Source of the DNA: Streptomyces triculaminicus
GTDB lineage: Bacteria; Actinomycetota; Actinomycetes; Streptomycetales; Streptomycetaceae
Direction of reading: 5' to 3'
Assembly: GCF_017349075.1 (NCBI RefSeq)
Contig: NZ_JAFMOF010000002.1
Span: 744,001 to 808,000 of the forward strand
Length of the DNA stretch: 64,000 bases
In this document: positions 24,728 through 33,742 of the stretch, piece after piece
Layout of the letters: every line of letters starts with the position of its first letter
Numbering within the stretch: the first letter of the stretch is position 1
Notes under the pieces: generated by a model
Database searches by the model: none
The model's input: only the letters and a program-made list of their open reading frames with translations
What the model was told of the DNA's origin: nothing
Translations under genes and position numbers: made by a program

Positions 24728-24739
24728 GACAACGTTGTC
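24728..24739. promoter_or_regulatory. LacI-type operator
   Basis: GACAACGTTGTC is a perfect 12-bp palindrome with the central CG typical of LacI-family operators. It lies between the LacI gene and the divergent ROK kinase gene. Confidence 0.75.
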
Positions 24740-24804
24740 AAGCAGGGCCAGACTGACCTCCCGGACCGACCCCCACCGCCCGTGGACCAGGAGACAATCG
24801 CACC

Positions 24805-25770
24805 GTGCGCAACGACCAGGGCGACCTCGTCGCCGCTCTCGACTTCGGCGGCACCAAGATCGCCGGGGCGCTCGTGGACGCCGGCGGGCACCTGCTCGCG
24901 CGCGCCCGGCGGCCCACCCCGGCGACGGAGGACGCGGCGACGGTCATGGACGCGGTGGCCGGCGTGCTCGCCGAGCTGGGCCGGAGCGTGCACTGGTCGC
25001 GGGTACGGGCCGTGGGCATCGGCAGTGCGGGCCCCGTCGACGCCTCGCGCGGCACCGTCAGCCCCGTCAACGTGCCCGGCTGGCGAGGGTTTCCGCTGGT
25101 CGCCGAGGTGGCCCGGGCGGTGGGCGGGCTGCCGGTGACGCTGGTCGGCGACGGGGTGGCGATGACCGCGGCCGAGCACTGGCGCGGCGCGGCCCGGGGG
25201 CGGGCCAACGCCCTGTGCATGGTGGTCTCCACGGGAGTCGGCGGAGGGCTCGTCCTCGGCGGGCGGCTGAATCCCGGGCCCACGGGCAACGCCGGCCACA
25301 TCGGCCACATCAGCGTCGCCCTGGACGGCGACCCCTGTCCCTGCGGCGGCCGGGGCTGCGTGGAACGCCTCGCCAGCGGACCGAACATCACGCGCCGCGC
25401 GCTCGCCGACGGCTGGCGGCCGGAGCCCGGCGAGGAGGCGAGCGCGGCGGCCGTGGCCGCCGCCGCCCGGGCGGGCGACGCCATCGCGCTCGCCTCCTTC
25501 GCGCGCGCGGCGCAGGCGCTGGCCGCGGGCATCGCCGCGACGGCGGCGCTCGTGGAGATCGAGGTCGCGGTGATAGGCGGCGGCGTCGCACAGGCCGGAG
25601 AGGTGCTCTTCGCCCCGCTGCGCGAACGCCTGCGCGACTACGCGGCGTTGTCCTTCACCTCGGCCGTCGAGGTGCTGCCCGCGCGGCTGGGCTCCGACGC
25701 GGGGCTGGTCGGGGCGGCGGCCGCGGCGGCCGAGCGGCGGGGACTGTGGGGGCCGGGCGCGGGTAGGTGA
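24805..25770 (+). CDS. ROK family sugar kinase (glucokinase-like)
   Basis: A 321-residue cytosolic ROK kinase. The phosphate-binding DFGGTKIAG is near the N-terminus, followed by VSTGVGGGLVLGG, the sugar/zinc segment with GHIGHIS, and the zinc motif CPCGGRGCVERLAS (CxCGxxGCxE). It most likely phosphorylates glucose or a related hexose with ATP. It is a kinase rather than a regulator because no N-terminal HTH is present. It is divergent from a LacI repressor with a shared operator, so it is probably induced by its own sugar. The GTG start at 24805 is the first reasonable one. Confidence 0.87.
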   Translation: MRNDQGDLVAALDFGGTKIAGALVDAGGHLLARARRPTPATEDAATVMDAVAGVLAELGRSVHWSRVRAVGIGSAGPVDASRGTVSPVNVPGWRGFPLVAEVARAVGGLPVTLVGDGVAMTAAEHWRGAARGRANALCMVVSTGVGGGLVLGGRLNPGPTGNAGHIGHISVALDGDPCPCGGRGCVERLASGPNITRRALADGWRPEPGEEASAAAVAAAARAGDAIALASFARAAQALAAGIAATAALVEIEVAVIGGGVAQAGEVLFAPLRERLRDYAALSFTSAVEVLPARLGSDAGLVGAAAAAAERRGLWGPGAGR

Positions 25771-25772
25771 CG

Positions 25773-25809
25773 GGCAGGTGACAGGGCGCTGTGGCCTCCG
25801 TCACCTGCC
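25773..25809. terminator. Hairpin after the ROK kinase gene
   Basis: GGCAGGTGAC (25773-25782) and GTCACCTGCC (25800-25809) make a perfect 10-bp stem with a 17-base loop, 3 bases after the stop codon. Likely transcription end for the kinase gene. Confidence 0.6.
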
Positions 25810-25974
25810 GCGTGGCCAGTCCGTGCCCCATGCCGCTCGTACACGTTTCCGTGGCAAGGTGTTGCGGGCACGTGTTCCGGCACGTATTCCCCCGCCGCGC
25901 GCGCCGCGATCCGGGGGCTGTGTTCCGCGCCAGGTGTTCCGCAGGCCACAGGGGGCTACGGAGAAGGGGGAACC

Positions 25975-27014
25975 GTGATCGTCTGGCTGAACGGTGCGTT
26001 CAGTGGGGGCAAGACCAGCACGGCGAAGCTGCTGACCGAGCTCCTTCCGGGCAGCACCCTCTACGACCCCGAGGTGACGGGCGGGGCGCTGCGCCATCTG
26101 CTGCCCCCCGGGAGACTCGGCGAGGTGGGGGACTATCAGGACCTGCCCATCTGGCGTCGGATGGTCGCGGACACGGCGGCGGCGCTGCTGGCGGAGCTGG
26201 GCGGGGTGCTCGTCGTGCCGATGACGCTGTTGCGCCAGGAGTACCGGGACGAGATCTTCGGGGCGCTGGCGTCCCGCCGGATACCGGTACGGCATGTGGT
26301 GCTCACCGTCGATGAAACGATCCTGCGGGAGCGCATCGAGAACCGCGTGGAGTTCCCCGGCGACGTGGAGCGGAGCGAGTCCGTCCGGCGGTGGTCGCGG
26401 GACCACGTCGTGCCGTACCGCCGGGCGCTGGCGTCCTGGCTCGGGGACGACGCCCTCGCCGTCGACACCGCCGGCCTGACCCCGCGCCAGGTGGCCGAGC
26501 GCGTCGCCGAGGCCGTGCGCGACGGCAGCGCCGCGTTCTGCCCGATCGTCCAGACCCCCGAGCCGCGGGCCGAGACGCTCGCCGCCGGGGTGCTGCTCTT
26601 CGACGAGTACGACCGGGTGCTGCTCGTGGACCCCACGTACAAGGCCGGCTGGGAGTTCCCGGGCGGAGTGGTGGAGCCCGGCGAGGCGCCCGCCCGCGCG
26701 GGCATGCGCGAGGTCGCCGAGGAGATCGGCATCGAGCTCTCGTCCGTGCCGCGGCTGCTGGTCGTCGACTGGGAGCCGCCCAAGCCGCCCGGGTACGGGG
26801 GCTTGCGCCTGCTCTTCGACGGGGGGCGGCTGGCCGAGGCCGACGCGCGGCGGCTGCTGCTGCCCGGGGCCGAGCTGCGGGGGTGGCGGTTCGTCACCGA
26901 GGAGGAGGCGGGGGCATGTTGCCGCCGGTGCGGCTGAACCGGCTGCGGTGGGCGTTGCGGGCGCGGGAGCAGGGGCGGGCGTTGAACCTTGAGGGCGGCG
27001 TGCCGGTGGGGTGA
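25975..27014 (+). CDS. P-loop kinase/NUDIX fusion protein, interrupted by a one-base frameshift
   Basis: The N-terminal half is a nucleotide kinase-like P-loop domain (Walker A GAFSGGKTS near residue 8), related to AAA/chloramphenicol-phosphotransferase-like kinases. The second half, from about residue 200, is a NUDIX hydrolase with box GGVVEPGEAPARAGMREVAEE. The GTG start follows GAAGGGGGAACC. In the sequence as given, the frame stops at 26937 with an unrelated tail (CCRRCG). Re-reading one base within the GGGGG run at 26910-26914 restores a typical NUDIX end (MLPPVRLNRLRWALRARE) that stops at 27014. I annotate one gene with a probable single-G deletion. Substrates of the two domains are unknown. 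Confidence 0.75.
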
Positions 27015-27077
27015 CCGGCGGGTGTGGGTGCGTCCGTCTGTGGTGCGGGTGCGGGTGCGTCCGCCTGTGCTGCGGGT

Positions 27078-27211
27078 GCGGGCGCGGGCCGGGAAGGGCC
27101 CTTCCGGGGCTGCGATTTCGCGGGCCTCGCCGACGTTGCCTGTGAGTGCCCCGCACCTGCCCGCGAAACCGCTTTACGCCCCTGCCAGGTCCCTCCCCGG
27201 CCCGCGCCCGC
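27078..27211. repeat. Long GC-rich palindromic element, copy 1
   Basis: Arms 27078-27093 and 27196-27211 are perfect 16-bp complements, and pairing continues inward imperfectly, including TTTCGCGGGC near 27117 against GCCCGCGAAA near 27170. The whole could fold into a roughly 130-base hairpin. It lies between the convergent NUDIX and M20 genes and shares the segment CCTGGCAGGGGCGT (reverse strand here) with copy 2 near 30100. Confidence 0.7.
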
Positions 27212-27249
27212 CCCCTCCCGTTCGTTCCCGGGTGCCGGTTCGCCGGTTT

Positions 27250-28635
27250 TTAGCGCTTGCTCGCCGCGTAGTTCGTCAGGAACAGGGCCTCGGTGAGCGT
27301 GAGGCGCTCCAGTTCCTGCGGGCTCACGCTCTCGTTGACCGCGTGGATCTGCGCCTCCGGCTCGCTCAGACCGATCAGGAGGATCTCCGTGTCCGGGTAG
27401 AGCGTGGAGAGGGTGTTGCACAGCGGGATCGAGCCGCCCATGCCCGCCGTCTGCATCTCCTCGCCGGGGTACGCGACGCGCATGGCCTCCGCCATCGACG
27501 CGTACGCCGGGCTGGCGGTGTCCGCCTGGAAGGCCTGGCCCTGGCCCACCTGCTCCAGCGCGATCCGCGCGCCCCACGGCACGTGCTTCTCCAGGTGCGC
27601 CACGAGCAGCCGCGTGGCCTGCGCCGCGTCCTGGCCCGGCGGCACGCGCAGGCTGATCAGCGCCCGCGCGCTCGCGTGGACGGACGGGGTGGCGCCGACC
27701 ACCGGCGGGCAGTCGATGCCCAGGACGGTGACGGCCGGGCGCGCCCAGAGGCGGTCGGCGACGGTGCCCGAGCCGATCAGCTCGACGCCGTCGAGGACCT
27801 TGGCGTCCTCGCGGAAGTGCTCCTCGGGGTACTGCAGACCGCTCCAGCTCTCGTCCGCCGCCAGCCCGTCCACCGTCGTCGAGCCGTCCTCGGCGCGCAG
27901 CGAGTCCAGCGCGCGGATCAGGGCCGCGAGGGCGTCGGGGGCCGCGCCGCCGAACTGGCCCGAGTGCAGGTTGCCCTCGAGCGTGTCCACCTGGACGCGG
28001 ACGAGGGTCATGCCGCGCAGCGTCGCGGTGACCGTGGGCAGGCCGACACGGAAGTTGCCCGCGTCGCCGATGACGATGGCGTCGGCGGTCAGCAGCTCCG
28101 GGTGGGCCTCGGCGTACCGCTCGAGGCCGCCGGTGCCCTGCTCCTCGGAGCCCTCGACGATGACCTTGACGTTGACCGGGACGCCGCCGTGGGCCTTCAG
28201 CGCGCGCAGCGCGTTCAGGTGCATGATCACGCCGCCCTTGCAGTCGGCGGCGCCGCGGCCGTACCAGCGCCCGTCGCGCTCGGTCAGCTCGAAGGGCGGG
28301 GAGATCCACGCGGCCTCGTCGAGCGTGGGCTGCACGTCGTAGTGGGCGTACAGCAGCACGGTCGGGGCGTCCGCCGGGCCGGGAAGGCAGCCGTAGACGG
28401 ACTGCGTGCCGTCCGGGGTGTCGAGCAGGGCGACGTCCTCGAAGCCCTCCGCGCGCAGCGCGTCGGCCACCCACTTCGCGGCCCCCTCGCACTCGCTCTT
28501 GGGGAACTGCGCCTCGTCGGCGACGGACTTGAAGGCGACCAGTTCGGCCAGCTCGGTCCGGGCACGGGACTGCAGGGAGGCGACAGTCGTCGCGAGCGCG
28601 GCCGGATCGGGCAGGCGGCTCGAGGACGTGTCCAT
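27250..28635 (-). CDS. M20 family dipeptidase/metallopeptidase
   Basis: A 461-residue cytosolic zinc peptidase of family M20. Visible metal and catalytic motifs are YAHYDVQP (first histidine and aspartate), GRGAADCKGG (bridging aspartate), EGSEEQGTGG (catalytic and ligand glutamates) and a C-terminal region with the last histidine. The closest functional type is a carnosine-like dipeptidase, though M20 members also hydrolyse other amide bonds. ATG 28635 follows AAGGAGC; earlier in-frame starts overlap the divergent gene and are unlikely. It is divergent from a flavin reductase gene. Confidence 0.9.
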   Translation of the reverse strand: MDTSSSRLPDPAALATTVASLQSRARTELAELVAFKSVADEAQFPKSECEGAAKWVADALRAEGFEDVALLDTPDGTQSVYGCLPGPADAPTVLLYAHYDVQPTLDEAAWISPPFELTERDGRWYGRGAADCKGGVIMHLNALRALKAHGGVPVNVKVIVEGSEEQGTGGLERYAEAHPELLTADAIVIGDAGNFRVGLPTVTATLRGMTLVRVQVDTLEGNLHSGQFGGAAPDALAALIRALDSLRAEDGSTTVDGLAADESWSGLQYPEEHFREDAKVLDGVELIGSGTVADRLWARPAVTVLGIDCPPVVGATPSVHASARALISLRVPPGQDAAQATRLLVAHLEKHVPWGARIALEQVGQGQAFQADTASPAYASMAEAMRVAYPGEEMQTAGMGGSIPLCNTLSTLYPDTEILLIGLSEPEAQIHAVNESVSPQELERLTLTEALFLTNYAASKR

Positions 28636-28828
28636 GGAACGCTCCTTGGGGGCGCGACGTTGTGTCCGTACAGACGTGGTGTCCGCACATACGGGCGATT
28701 GCGCACCGATCCTCCCATGGCCGGTGCGCGCGTCCCCGGGGGCCTTCCCCCGAACGGGCCGCCGGACGGTGGGCCGTAGGATGCGCACGGTAGTCGTAGC
28801 CGGTGATCAAACGGGAGTAGAAGCACAG

Positions 28829-30142
28829 GTGAGCAGCGACAACGCAGCCCGGGAAGCGGGCTCGGACGGCACGGCGGCGAGCGAGCCGGTGTGGGACGTC
28901 GTGGTGGTGGGCGCCGGGCCCGCGGGGGCTTCGGCCGCCCGTGCGGCGGCGGCCGCGGGCCGCCGGGTGCTGCTCCTGGAGAAGGCCGAGCTCCCGCGCT
29001 ACAAGACCTGCGGCGGCGGCATCATCGGCCCCTCGCGGGACGCGCTGCCGCCCGGTTTCCAACTGCCCCTGCGGGACCGCGTGCACGCCGTCACCTTCTC
29101 GCTCGACGGCAAGCTGACGCGCACCCGCCGCTCGAAGGGGATGCTCTTCGGGCTCATCAACCGGCCGGAGTTCGACGCCGCCCTCGTCGAGTCCGCCAAG
29201 GAGGCGGGCGCCGAGGTGCGCACGGGCGTGGCCCTCTCCAAGGTCGAGCAGCACGGCCCGGCCGTGCCCGACCGGCGCACCGTGGCCGTCGTCCTCTCCG
29301 ACGGCGAGACCCTCCACGCCCGCGCGGTCGTGGGCGCGGACGGCAGCGCCGGGCGCATAGGAGCACACGTCGGGGTGAAGCTCGAGCAGGTGGACCTCGG
29401 CCTGGAGGTCGAGATCCCGGTGCCGGCGACGGTCGCCGAGGACTGGGCCGGCCGGGTGCACATCGACTGGGGCCCGATTCCGGGCAGTTACGGATGGGTC
29501 TTCCCCAAGGGCGACACCCTGACCGTCGGCGTGATCTCGGCGCGCGGCGAGGGCGCGGGCACCAAGCGCTATCTGGAGGACTTCATCGCCCGGCTGGGGC
29601 TGGCGGGCTTCGAGCCCAGCATCTCCTCGGGCCACCTGACCCGCTGCCGGACCGACGACTCGCCGCTCTCGCGCGGCCGGGTCATCGTCTGCGGCGACGC
29701 GGCCGGGCTGCTGGAGCCGTGGACCCGCGAGGGCATCTCCTTCGCCCTGCGCTCGGGTCGGCTCGCGGGTGAGTGGGCCGTGCGCATCGCCGAGGCGCAG
29801 GACGCCGTCGACGCCCGCCGCCAGGCGCTGAACTACGCCTTCGCCATCAAGGCCGGCCTGGGCGTGGAGATGGGCGTCGGCCGCCGCATGCTCACCCTCT
29901 TCGAGCGCCGCCCGGGCCTCGTCCACGCCGCCCTCACCGGCTTCCGCCCGGCGTGGCGCGCGTTCGCGCGCGTCGTGCGCGGCACGACCACGCTCGCCGA
30001 GATCGTACGGACGCACCCGCTGGCGCGGCGGACGCTGTCGGCGATGGACCGGGCTGACCGGACCCGCGAGCGGGAGGGGCGGGGCGGGAAGGGCCCTGGC
30101 AGGGGCGTCAGGGTTATTTGCGGCGAATGTCCGGCCGGCTGA
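28829..30142 (+). CDS. Geranylgeranyl reductase family FAD protein
   Basis: A 437-residue FAD-dependent oxidoreductase. The dinucleotide motif is GAGPAGASAARAA near residue 30, followed by YKTCGGGIIG, VGADGSAGRIG and the second FAD motif CGDAAGLLEPWTREGISFA, all typical of the geranylgeranyl/digeranylgeranyl reductase family that saturates isoprenoid double bonds. In Streptomyces such proteins may act on menaquinone or other prenyl chains. GTG 28829 has GGGAG about 12 bases upstream. The last 20 or so codons lie inside a long palindromic repeat, giving an unusual Gly/Arg-rich tail, so the natural C-terminus may have been altered by that element. Confidence 0.85.
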   Translation: MSSDNAAREAGSDGTAASEPVWDVVVVGAGPAGASAARAAAAAGRRVLLLEKAELPRYKTCGGGIIGPSRDALPPGFQLPLRDRVHAVTFSLDGKLTRTRRSKGMLFGLINRPEFDAALVESAKEAGAEVRTGVALSKVEQHGPAVPDRRTVAVVLSDGETLHARAVVGADGSAGRIGAHVGVKLEQVDLGLEVEIPVPATVAEDWAGRVHIDWGPIPGSYGWVFPKGDTLTVGVISARGEGAGTKRYLEDFIARLGLAGFEPSISSGHLTRCRTDDSPLSRGRVIVCGDAAGLLEPWTREGISFALRSGRLAGEWAVRIAEAQDAVDARRQALNYAFAIKAGLGVEMGVGRRMLTLFERRPGLVHAALTGFRPAWRAFARVVRGTTTLAEIVRTHPLARRTLSAMDRADRTREREGRGGKGPGRGVRVICGECPAG

Positions 30143-30201
30143 CCCGGTTGGGCCGGGCCGTAAATAATCCAGCCCCAGAAGGGCCCTTCCCGCCCCGCCC
30201 C
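30076..30201. repeat. Long GC-rich palindromic element, copy 2
   Basis: Arms 30076-30096 and 30181-30201 are perfect 21-bp complements; pairing continues inward imperfectly (GGTTATTTGCGG near 30112 against CCGTAAATAATCC near 30158). It overlaps the 3' end of the geranylgeranyl-reductase gene and lies before the convergent DUF2797 gene. Shared sequence with copy 1 shows they belong to one family; a bidirectional terminator role is plausible. Confidence 0.75.
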
Positions 30202-30229
30202 CGCCCCCAATACAGCCGCGGGGCGTACG

Positions 30230-31156
30230 TCAGAACAGCGCGTCCGGCTCGGCCGGGCGCGCAGCGGTCCGTATCGACGCCGTCGTCGTCGCGTCCGGGG
30301 CCGCCGCCGTGAGTGCCCAGCCGGCCAGGTGCCGGGCGTCCAGCAGCAGCTGACCGCCCGGCGTGTCCACGTACACGTCGGGCCCGGCCACCGCCGCCAC
30401 GCGGCCCGCCACCGTGCGGCCCGGGGCGAGTGCGACGGTGCCGGGGGACGGGCGGACGCGGCCGAGGTGGAACGCCGCGTCGTGGTGGACCGGCGCGAAG
30501 TCCCGTACCGCCAGGGACTCGGGGAGCCCCGGGAGCCCCAGCGCCCGCTCGTGCAGCTCCGCCAGCTCGGCCGCGCGGTCCGCCGGCGGGGCCGCCGGGT
30601 GTCGGGCGGCGCGCTTGGCCGCGTAGGGGAAGCGGTCCGGCACCGCGAGGGCGGCGCCGAGCACCGCCTCGGACCGGCGGGCGGCCATCAGGGGGCCGCG
30701 GCCGAGCAGGGCGTAGGAGAGCGCGGCCTGCTCGAGCAGGCGCGCGCCGTTCCGCTCGGCGGCCGTGATGCCGACCTTGATCAGACCGGGCGCGAACCAG
30801 GCGAGGTAGACGTCGTACGGGCGGGGGTCGTCGGCGATGGTGTCGGCCGCCACCGAACGGGACCGGTCGAGCCGGGCGCACTGCGGGCACTGCGCCGAGA
30901 CCGCGGTCTCCGGCACCGCGGCCGCGTCCGGGCACGGCGTGTGCCGCCCGCCCCTGCGCACGCCGACGCAGTGCCGCCCGTCGCCCGTGGTGAACGCAAG
31001 CGGCCGCCCGGGCGGCAGCGGCGACAGGCGCTCCCCGTGCGCGGGATGCCGCCACACCAGCGCCGGCTCCGGGGCCGCGCCGGCCGTGCTCCAGCGCAGC
31101 CCGGCGCAGCGCCACCCGGCGCGGCTCCCGCCTTCCGTGTCCGCCATGCCCCCCAT
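30230..31156 (-). CDS. DUF2797 family protein
   Basis: A 308-residue protein of the DUF2797 family. The middle has YDVYLAWFAPGLIKVGITAAER, which resembles the two-strand core of a GIY-YIG-like fold, and two cysteine pairs (CPDAAA and CPQCARL regions) that may bind zinc. A nuclease role is suggested by the fold only and not known. ATG 31156 is 4 bases after the MFS stop; ATG 31147 and a TTG at 31177 are alternatives. The close spacing makes it the second gene of an operon with the upstream MFS gene. Confidence 0.7.
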   Translation of the reverse strand: MGGMADTEGGSRAGWRCAGLRWSTAGAAPEPALVWRHPAHGERLSPLPPGRPLAFTTGDGRHCVGVRRGGRHTPCPDAAAVPETAVSAQCPQCARLDRSRSVAADTIADDPRPYDVYLAWFAPGLIKVGITAAERNGARLLEQAALSYALLGRGPLMAARRSEAVLGAALAVPDRFPYAAKRAARHPAAPPADRAAELAELHERALGLPGLPESLAVRDFAPVHHDAAFHLGRVRPSPGTVALAPGRTVAGRVAAVAGPDVYVDTPGGQLLLDARHLAGWALTAAAPDATTTASIRTAARPAEPDALF

Positions 31157-31160
31157 GGTG

Positions 31161-32371
31161 TCAGCGGCCACCGACAACGGGCCCGCGGCCCGGCTCCCGC
31201 GTCGTACGGGCGATCAGCGCCGACACGGCCGCGAGCGCGGCGACCGTGGTCAGCGCCACGGGCAGGGAGAACCAGTCCGTGAGGAAGCCGATGGCCGGCG
31301 GTCCCAGCAGCATGCCGCCGTAGCCGAACGTGGAGGCGGCGGCGACGCCGCCCGGGCCCGCCAGCTCGCCGGCCCGGCCGATCGCGACGGGGAAGATGTT
31401 GGCCAGGCCCAGGCCCGTGACGGCGAAGCCGGCGAGGGCCGCCCAGAGGCTGGGCGCCAGCGCGCCGAGCAGCATGCCCGCCGCGGCGGTCGCGCCGCCG
31501 GCGACCAGCAGCCGGGTCTGGCCCAGCCGTTCCAGGAGCGCGCTGCCGGTCAGCCGCCCGAGCGTCATGGCGAGCGCGAAGACGGAGTAGCCGATCGCCG
31601 CCACTCCGGGCCGGGCCGATAGGTCCTGCTGGAGGTGGAGCGCGCCCCAGTCGGCGAGCGCCCCTCGCCGTAGGCGGTGCACAGGGCGATCAGGCCGAGG
31701 ACGGCGACCAGCCGGCGCTCGCGCCCGCCGGCCTGCGGGGCGTCGGACGCCGGGGTCGTGGCGCGCGGGGCGGGGCGGGGCGCCGGGTGGGCGAGGAGCG
31801 CCCGTCCCGCCACGCCGGAGACGAGGAGTCCGGTCGCGGCCAGCAGGAACAGGTGGCGGTCGGCCGGCAGATGCCCGGCGATCAGGGCGCCGATCCCGGC
31901 GCCGAGCATCCCGCCGACGCTGAAGGCGGCGTGGAAGCTGGGCATCACGGGCCTGCGCAGCGCGGCGACGAGGTCGACGGCGGCGCTGTTCATGGCGACG
32001 TTGATGCCGCCGTAGGCGGCCCCGAAGACGAGCAGGACCAGTCCGAGGGAGAGGGCGGAGCCGGCCAGCGCGGGCAGGGCGATGCCCAGGGACATCAGGA
32101 CGGCGGCCAGCACCGTCATGGGGTGGCTGCCGAAGCGCCGGCACAGCCGGCCGGTCACCGTCATGGTGGCGACGGCGCCCGCCGACACGCCGAGCAGGGC
32201 CAGCCCGAGGTCGCCGGCGGAGGCGCCCGTGTGCTCCTTGATGGCGGGGATGCGGACCACCCAGCCGGCGAAGAGGAAGCCGTCGAGGGCGAAGAAAAGG
32301 GTCAGTGCGGTTCTCAGACGGGGGAGTACGGTCTCCTCGGGAGCCGGTCGCCGTTCCCCCAGAAGGGCCAT
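31161..32371 (-). CDS. MFS transporter, interrupted by a one-base frameshift
   Basis: A 12-helix major facilitator protein of about 403 residues when read as one gene. The first frame (from ATG 32371) gives helices 1-7 ending CTAYGEG; the second frame continues ALADWGALHLQQDLS and helices 8-12 to the stop at 31161. The join falls at the CCCC run 31661-31664, where one extra C (G on the coding strand) would restore one frame. The resemblance is to Fsr/YbjJ-like sugar or drug exporters. No clear ribosome site precedes ATG 32371. It is divergent from a ROK regulator, which probably controls it. Either a sequencing deletion or a fresh pseudogene. Confidence 0.75.
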
Positions 32372-32412
32372 CCGTATTTTGTTTAGCGTCGGCACAAAGT
32401 CAGAATAGGGGT

Positions 32413-33636
32413 GTGACCCAGACTCGGACAACACGTTTGGAGCGTGGCCGCGGCGCGCTCGGCCCGGCCTTGGAGCTCGTGCACACCGGCCGCGCCCCCA
32501 CGCGCGCCGTCCTCACGGCCGAACTCGGCGTGACCCGCGCGACCGCCGGGGCCGTGGCCGCGGAGCTGGAGGCGCTCGGACTGATCCGGGTGGACGCGCG
32601 CCCGACGGCCCCCGCCGGCTCCCAGGGCCGGCCCTCGCACCGGCTGTCCGTCGCCCCCGACGGCCCCGTCGTCCTCGCCGCGCAGATCCACGCCGACGGC
32701 TACCGCGCGGCCCTCGTCGGCCTCGGCGGCACGGTGGTGGCGACCGCGCCGGGCTGCATGACGGTGCCCGCCGACCCCTCGCGCATCATCGACGCCGTCG
32801 TCGAGGCGGGTGCCGGGCTGCTGCGCTCGAGCGGCCGGCGCTGCCTGGGCGCCGGGCTCGCCGTGCCCTCGGCGGTCGCGGAGCCGGACGGTACGGCCCT
32901 CAACCCGCTGCACCTGTCCTGGCCCGCCGGCGCCCCCGTCCACGAGCTCTTCACCGAGGCGCTGGCCAAGTCCGGGGTCGACGACCCCGCGGGCGTCCCC
33001 GTGCCCGGCGTCGCGGGCAACGACGTCAACCTCGCCGCCCTCGCCGAACACCGCCACGGCGCGGGCCGGGGCGCCCGGCACCTGCTGTGCGTGGCCACGG
33101 GCCACCGGGGCGTGGGCGGGGCGCTCGTCCTCGACGGCCGTGTGCACAGCGGCAGTTCGGGCCTGGCGCTGGAGGTCGGTCACCTGACCGTCAATCCCGC
33201 GGGACTGCCCTGTCACTGCGGCAGCCGCGGCTGCCTCGACGTCGAGACCGACACCCTGGCCTTCCTCACCGCCGCCGGCCGCACGCCCGGCCCCGAGGTG
33301 TCACTGCTGCAGCAGTCCCGCGACCTGCTGCGCACGGAGTACGCGGACCCGTCCGTGCGGGCCGCCGCCGAGCTGATCGTCGACCGGCTGGGCCTCGGGC
33401 TCGCCGGGCTCGTCAACATCCTCAACCCCGACCGCATCCTGCTGGGAGGGCTCCACCGCGAGCTCCTGGAGGCGGACCCCGAACGGCTGCGCGCGGTCGT
33501 CGCCGACCGCAGCCTGTGGGGCCGCAGCGGGAGCGTGCCGATCCTCGCCTGCACCCTGGACTTCAACAGCCTCATCGGCGCCGCCGAAGCGGCCTGGCAG
33601 CCGGTCCTGGACGATCCCCTGGCGGCGCTCGCCTGA
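32413..33636 (+). CDS. ROK family transcriptional regulator
   Basis: A 407-residue ROK protein with an N-terminal winged HTH (about residues 20-65, TAELGVTRATAGAVAAELEALGLI) and a C-terminal ROK sugar-binding domain with zinc motif CHCGSRGCLDVETD. The HTH marks it as a regulator (NagC/XylR type). GTG 32413 is preceded only by a weak GGGG. It is divergent from the MFS gene by about 40 bases; the gap contains TTTGT...ACAAA, an inverted repeat with 11-base spacer that might be its operator. It likely senses a sugar or sugar derivative exported or imported by that MFS protein. Confidence 0.88.
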   Translation: MTQTRTTRLERGRGALGPALELVHTGRAPTRAVLTAELGVTRATAGAVAAELEALGLIRVDARPTAPAGSQGRPSHRLSVAPDGPVVLAAQIHADGYRAALVGLGGTVVATAPGCMTVPADPSRIIDAVVEAGAGLLRSSGRRCLGAGLAVPSAVAEPDGTALNPLHLSWPAGAPVHELFTEALAKSGVDDPAGVPVPGVAGNDVNLAALAEHRHGAGRGARHLLCVATGHRGVGGALVLDGRVHSGSSGLALEVGHLTVNPAGLPCHCGSRGCLDVETDTLAFLTAAGRTPGPEVSLLQQSRDLLRTEYADPSVRAAAELIVDRLGLGLAGLVNILNPDRILLGGLHRELLEADPERLRAVVADRSLWGRSGSVPILACTLDFNSLIGAAEAAWQPVLDDPLAALA

Positions 33637-33742
33637 CGCCGCGCGGGACTTCGCGGCTCCCTCGCCCGGGCCCCTCGCGAGCGGTACGCGCGCACGCGCA
33701 CGCGTGCCCGTCGCCGACGGCCGGCCGGGAGCCGGTCGCCGG

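Noticed and set aside
26894..30016. 1040-codon minus-strand open frame across the M20 and reductase genes
   Set aside because: Shadow of real genes on both strands; no recognisable protein.
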